Origin: Chlorokybus atmophyticus | Taxonomy: Eukaryota; Streptophyta; Chlorokybophyceae; Chlorokybales; Chlorokybaceae | Assembly: GCA_009103225.1 (NCBI GenBank) | Contig: RHPI01002119.1 | Span: 52,588 to 116,587, forward strand | Length of the DNA stretch: 64,000 bases | Reading direction: 5' to 3' | Part shown: piece after piece, positions 59,868-64,000 of the stretch | Layout: every line of letters begins with the position of its first letter | Position numbering within the stretch: the first letter of the stretch is position 1 | Notes under the pieces: generated by a model | What the model was told of the DNA's origin: nothing | Seen by the model: only the letters and a program-made list of their open reading frames with translations | The model's database searches: none | Program-made: the position numbers and the translations under genes

Positions 59868-62194
59868 CTACTTCCTTGAGATGTCTTTGCCAAAAAGTGA
59901 TGCAATGGCCTTGGCAGGGTTGTCCTCGCGCACAAGAGACTCCCCAACCAGCACCTGTGCAAGCTATTCATTAAAACAACGTGCATGCGCAATGACTAGT
60001 GCAACAGTCAAATGGCGCACTCACCGCACCAACCCCAGCCCTTTGCACAACAGCGATGTCGTCAGGCGTAAACAACCCCGACTCGCCCACAACCTGCACG
60101 AGAAAAAAGTAACAAGTAACAATTACAGCACCCCAATATCACGCAAACCCCAAAGTGCGCGCATGCATCCACCCTGATCACGCATACCAAAATGTTCTTC
60201 TCCCTCACAAGCTCCCCGCGCTGGCCGGCTAGCAACTCAGCGGTGTTGTAGATGTCAACCTTGAAAGTGCCCAAGTCCCGATTGTTGATGCCCATGAGAG
60301 TGACGCCTTCCAGCACCAGCACCCTGTCTGCCTCTTCCGCAGTGTGAACCTGCACAAACCCACAACAACATGTATGAGTCACCTTCACGAACCAACATCT
60401 GTGATCAGCTGCCACTACTCGCGCGCTCACCTCCACCAGTGCGGCCATGCCGAGGGCATTGGCCACCTTCAGGAGGTACTTAAGGTCATAGTCACTGAGG
60501 ACAGCCGCGATGAGGAGAATGCAATCGGCGCCCTTCACCCTTGCGAGGAAGATCTGGTACGGCTCCACGATGAAGTCTTTGCACAGCAGCGGACACTGCC
60601 AAGACAGAACACATCTTGCAGTTGGAAATGGAAATGGAATCTTCCGCTTTCGATGCACAACTGTCATTTGCATTGATGCTCACCTGCACACCACTTTCCC
60701 TAATCTCCTTCAGGTACTCAAAGTCGCCCTGCGAGTTGCAACATGCTGAGGATACGTTGTGCAAATGTTGTCCCACTGCTTGTGTGCAATAGTTCAACAC
60801 GACTGACGTGCTGCTCACCTGAAAATACTTGCTATCCGTCAACACGCTGATGCACGCGGCGCCACCTTCCTCATATTCTTTGGCTATCTCAACCTGGCAG
60901 GCAGTTGCATGCTTGACATATGTGCTGAACTTCAACTGCACGCGAAGCGCGTACAAACACGAAACAGCATACACCGTACCGGGTTGAAGTCCTCGCGGAT
61001 AACGCCTCTGCTGGGTGAGGCCTTCTTGACTTCTGCAATGAGTGCGGGTGCGTCGGTCTCGGTGGCACGCGCCCTGAGTGCAGCCACGAAATCACGCGCG
61101 GGTTCAGCGCCTTTCACCGCTGATACCAGCGTCTGGAATGGCACCTTCTCTTTCCTCTGCAAACACGATGCAAGCGTTGCATCAGCACTTATAAGACAGC
61201 GACAACTATGCCATGGCTGGCATGCGGTGAAACAGTGGCCATGGCATTGCATGCTTCAACAGCAGGCAATGCTGCATCCATGCGCAATCCTCATTGCATT
61301 GTCCCTCATGCTGAATACGACAGCATGAGTCAACTGCGCTCAGCGTGCCCTAACGAAAGAACGCACTCGTTGGTGTCAGATGCCTCCGATAAACAACCAC
61401 AGCAACTCAACGTATCGACCATCATAGACTGTGTTGTCAAGTCCCAATGCAATACCCATACACGAACACAAAAACACACATGCAAAGGCACACATGCAAA
61501 GGCACAAACACACGCGAGCCCACACATGCATGCACCCACATGCACCTGTACAAATGCATACGCACACACGCATGCACAAACACACAAAATAAACAAGTGC
61601 GGACCTGGCCGATCTCAACGTCCTTCCACCAGACGATCTCCTCGAGGATGTTCTGTGGCTTGGCCTCCTCACCGAGCCCATCGACCCGGAAAGAGAAGTT
61701 GGGTCCGCAGCTCAGCACGTTGGCATTTGCTCCGGACGCCCCCACAGGCGGCCGCCGCCTCACCGTCACCTGCGTCTGACCTCCGTGGCTGCTGCTGGAC
61801 GGCGCCTCAGCCTGAAAACCCTCAAACAGTCAATCAATCAGTAGACGAGAAGCAGTGAACTCATGCATGTGATGTGAGGAGCAATCAGCATTCTTGCCTC
61901 CTCCGGGTCGGTTAGGGTTTCGCTGTCGATGGCGGTGCAGCGGACGGTGAAGGATGAGGACGAGGAGGCGGGGGAGGATGAGGAGGCCATGGACAATGAG
62001 GGTGAGAAGAAGGAGGAGGAAGACAAGGAAGAGGAGAAAGACGATGTCAAGGCTTTCAAAAGTGGCCTAGCTGCCGACGGCCTTGACGTCAGCCTTGCGG
62101 AGGCGAGCGGCCAGGCCAGAGTCGCCGTCGCCGTCGTCACTGCGATCGGCGACGCCAACACTGTCGCGGTGGTCGTAGCCGATAACAACGCCAT
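59868..62194 (-). CDS. Indole-3-glycerol-phosphate synthase, plastid
   Basis: Fifth step of tryptophan synthesis: closes CdRP to indole-3-glycerol phosphate. Nine minus-strand exons (61898-62194, 61605-61811, 60980-61156, 60819-60893, 60684-60728, 60431-60595, 60188-60349, 60025-60093, 59868-59954), all phase 0, give 427 residues. The first about 95 residues are a Ser/Ala/Thr plastid transit peptide. The TIM barrel has [15 protein letters not shown] (catalytic Lys), [23 protein letters not shown] (catalytic Lys), [34 protein letters not shown] and VLVGESLVR, so active and phosphate sites are intact. Length matches plant IGPS, and it is not fused to other Trp enzymes. Intron 1 uses a GC donor (GAG then GCAAGA). 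Intron 2 has a CA/GT tract. Confidence 0.96.
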
Positions 62195-62543
62195 CGCTTC
62201 TGCTACAACCCACTCACCGCCGACGCAATGCCGCCACAACAAACCTCCCTGTCCCCGACACTGCCAATGACGACTTCGACAACGTCGCCGCCGCTGACGA
62301 AAGACTGAGGTGTTACTGGCGTAACAAAATGCAGCTGCTTGTCTATAGCGTTTAACAAACTGCAAGCGGCGCTTTCGATCAGAATCAAGATCAAGTCGAT
62401 AACATGATCAGCGTCCAGATCGCTCAGTCCTGTTTGAGATATTGCGCCTCACGTGCCTGACCATGTCCCTGGCGTCGTCCTCGGCATCGTTCTCGTCGTG
62501 GCCGGCGGCGGCGGCATAGGCTGGCCGCCGCGAGAGGCGTGGT
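62195..62543. promoter_or_regulatory. Divergent promoter region, IGPS/acidic protein
   Basis: 349 bp between divergent start codons. It presumably holds both promoters; no clear TATA box is seen. Confidence 0.45.
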
Positions 62544-64000
62544 GTGATGGAGGGTTTGGGAGAGGGAGAAGGAGGGGAGGATGGCGGCGAGGATAACGGA
62601 AGCATCGATGAGGAGGTGGACAGGCAGCTGGCGGCGATCCAGGATGATGAGGACAGTGGGGATGAGGACGAATGGGAGACAGCTGCAGGTAAGTGCTGCG
62701 CGGAGAACCGCGAAGAATCACATCTACATTAACATCCAAATCACTCGTGATTGTCGTGTGTACTCGTGATGGTTGTGTTTGTGGCAAGCTGATACTTGTG
62801 TATATGGCAAGTATTAGCTTGCCATACACACAAATGTGGGATGGTTGTGTGTATGTCCAATATAAGCTTGCCATACACAGTATATAGGCGAGATATGTTG
62901 TGTCGCTCCTTACACCACGTTGTGAGTAATGGCTTGCCATATACACAATAAGGCTAGCCAGCCGTGTTTGCTGCCAGAATGGTACCTCCAGGAAGTCAAC
63001 AGTCATAACTACGATAAAGTTAGTCAGTTGTAACGATGTTACGAACCCCCATGAATGAACAACTGGTGGTATGCTGGAACCACCATGCACAACCCACGCA
63101 AACAGGTGTGTGTTCATGCGCACGCACGCAAACATGCAAACACCCATGAAGCCAAACAAGGCACACACAGGCATCTTCACACTCGCACGCTCGCGCACGC
63201 ATACACACGCGCACGCGCACGCGCGCACATGCGAACAACGCAATGCAACATGACAACGCACGCATCATCACACGCACACATATTCACACACAAAGTGAGT
63301 GACGCGTCTCTTTCCTCAGCGTGTACGCCTGTGTCTCTCAACGCCTCGGAGGACGACCAGGATGAGGAGGAGGAGGACAAGGAGGTGCGCAAGGCCCTTG
63401 CTGCCCTCACCGAGCGCATGGCCGTCACAGACCGCCGACTGCACTCCGCCGCCGCCGTCAACCTCAACACTAACGACACATCACACCAGCACACTGACGA
63501 TGTAAGCTTCAACTTCACACTCACATTGACCAACACAACAATCGAAGCGCTGAGGACCATACGTTGTTCAGACTGCTTCCACGACGACATGGCGAGCCGC
63601 CCTGTTGGAAAGCAGCGCCGTCGTCGCCAACATCGCACCACCGAAAGCCATCGACTCAGCAACTTGTCGCGAGGACGGTGGTGATGCGGACGACGATGAT
63701 GATGATGATGATGATGATGATGTGAGGAGTCCCGGTGCAAAGTCTCTCTGGCACGACCGCACGTCTTGGTTCACCGCTCTTTTGCACAACGATGCTGCTC
63801 GTGAGGCCGCGCGACTTCATCGCGAGTGCGCCCGCGCGCGCGAGGTCGCCGACAGTGAGATGAAGATCGCAGAAGTGGCCGCGCAGATCGAGGAGGAGAG
63901 GGCGAGGGGGACGGAGGAGAAGTGGAGGGAGGCGAGGGAGAACTATGAGGAGGCGAGGAGGTATGCGTGTGCGTGTGCATGTGGGTGGGTGCGGGGTTGG
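62544..64000 (+). CDS. Acidic coiled-coil protein (3' partial)
   Basis: Exons 62544-62688, 63320-63501 and 63572-63960 join in frame; the third appears to end at a GT donor at 63961, so the gene continues beyond the window. The protein starts MEGLGEGEGGEDGGED and is strongly acidic (QDDEDSGDEDEWETA; EDDQDEEEEDKEVRKALAAL). A run of 11 Asp is coded by a GAT/GAC repeat at about 63687-63722. Next come SLWHDRTSWFTALLHNDAAR and a long charged helix (AEVAAQIEEERARGTEEKWR, EARENYEEARR) predicted to coil. No enzyme motif is visible and I do not recognise the family. Chaperone-like, chromatin or cytoskeletal roles are all possible. Confidence 0.68.
62770..62955. repeat. Direct and inverted repeats of CTTGCCATA
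   Basis: Within intron 1 of the acidic protein gene, GCTTGCCATACACA and close variants occur at about 62816, 62866 and 62932, with the inverse GTGTATATGGCAAG at about 62797. Arms can pair into alternative hairpins. Confidence 0.75.

Overview
The window looks like nuclear DNA of a green alga (Chlorophyta) or a close relative. It holds single, unclustered, intron-rich genes on both strands, several with plastid or thylakoid-type presequences (lumenal FKBP, DUF1997 protein, NmrA-like protein, indole-glycerol-phosphate synthase). An ARL6/BBS3-type GTPase suggests a lineage that makes or once made cilia. Genic parts are moderately GC-rich with long GT/CA-rich introns. No operon, CRISPR array, phage or bacterial feature is visible, and I do not name a species.

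Layout. 1-4.6 kb: 3' part of cystathionine gamma-synthase and a small plastid membrane protein. 6.7-13.9 kb: a TA-flanked terminal-inverted-repeat element with G/C homopolymers (one assembly gap inside), interrupted by a decayed Ty3/gypsy chromovirus on the minus strand with 340-346 bp LTRs, primer-binding site and polypurine tract. 14.7-42 kb is the gene-dense part: a polyQ/ubiquitin-like protein, an unrecognised multi-exon gene, PYM, a lumenal FKBP, UBLCP1, a DUF1997 protein, ARL6, copper chaperone for SOD (CCS), an NmrA-like dehydrogenase and ribosomal protein eS4. A degenerate non-LTR retrotransposon lies just upstream of CCS. 42.7-46.4 kb: a second, longer copy of that non-LTR family. 46.4-58 kb is AT-rich and gene-poor; it contains a second LTR element with 1.3-1.6 kb LTRs, integrase and chromodomain remnants, and a 267 bp GA microsatellite. 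58.4-64 kb: a small unknown gene, a nine-exon plastid indole-3-glycerol-phosphate synthase, and the start of an acidic coiled-coil protein that runs off the end.

The genes do not form one pathway. They are housekeeping genes for Met and Trp biosynthesis, copper delivery, translation, EJC recycling, proteasome-linked phosphatase activity and ciliary trafficking. Most exon joins below keep frame and match the family, so those models are firm. Four introns can only be spliced in frame with GC rather than GT at the donor (two in the synthase gene, one in FKBP, one in IGPS); this is the most informative unusual signal. I found no convincing new multi-gene system. The best leads are the GC-AG introns, a perfect UUCG-loop hairpin at 58.2 kb, a palindrome cluster at 49.7 kb, the G/C-tract element, and the unrecognised genes.
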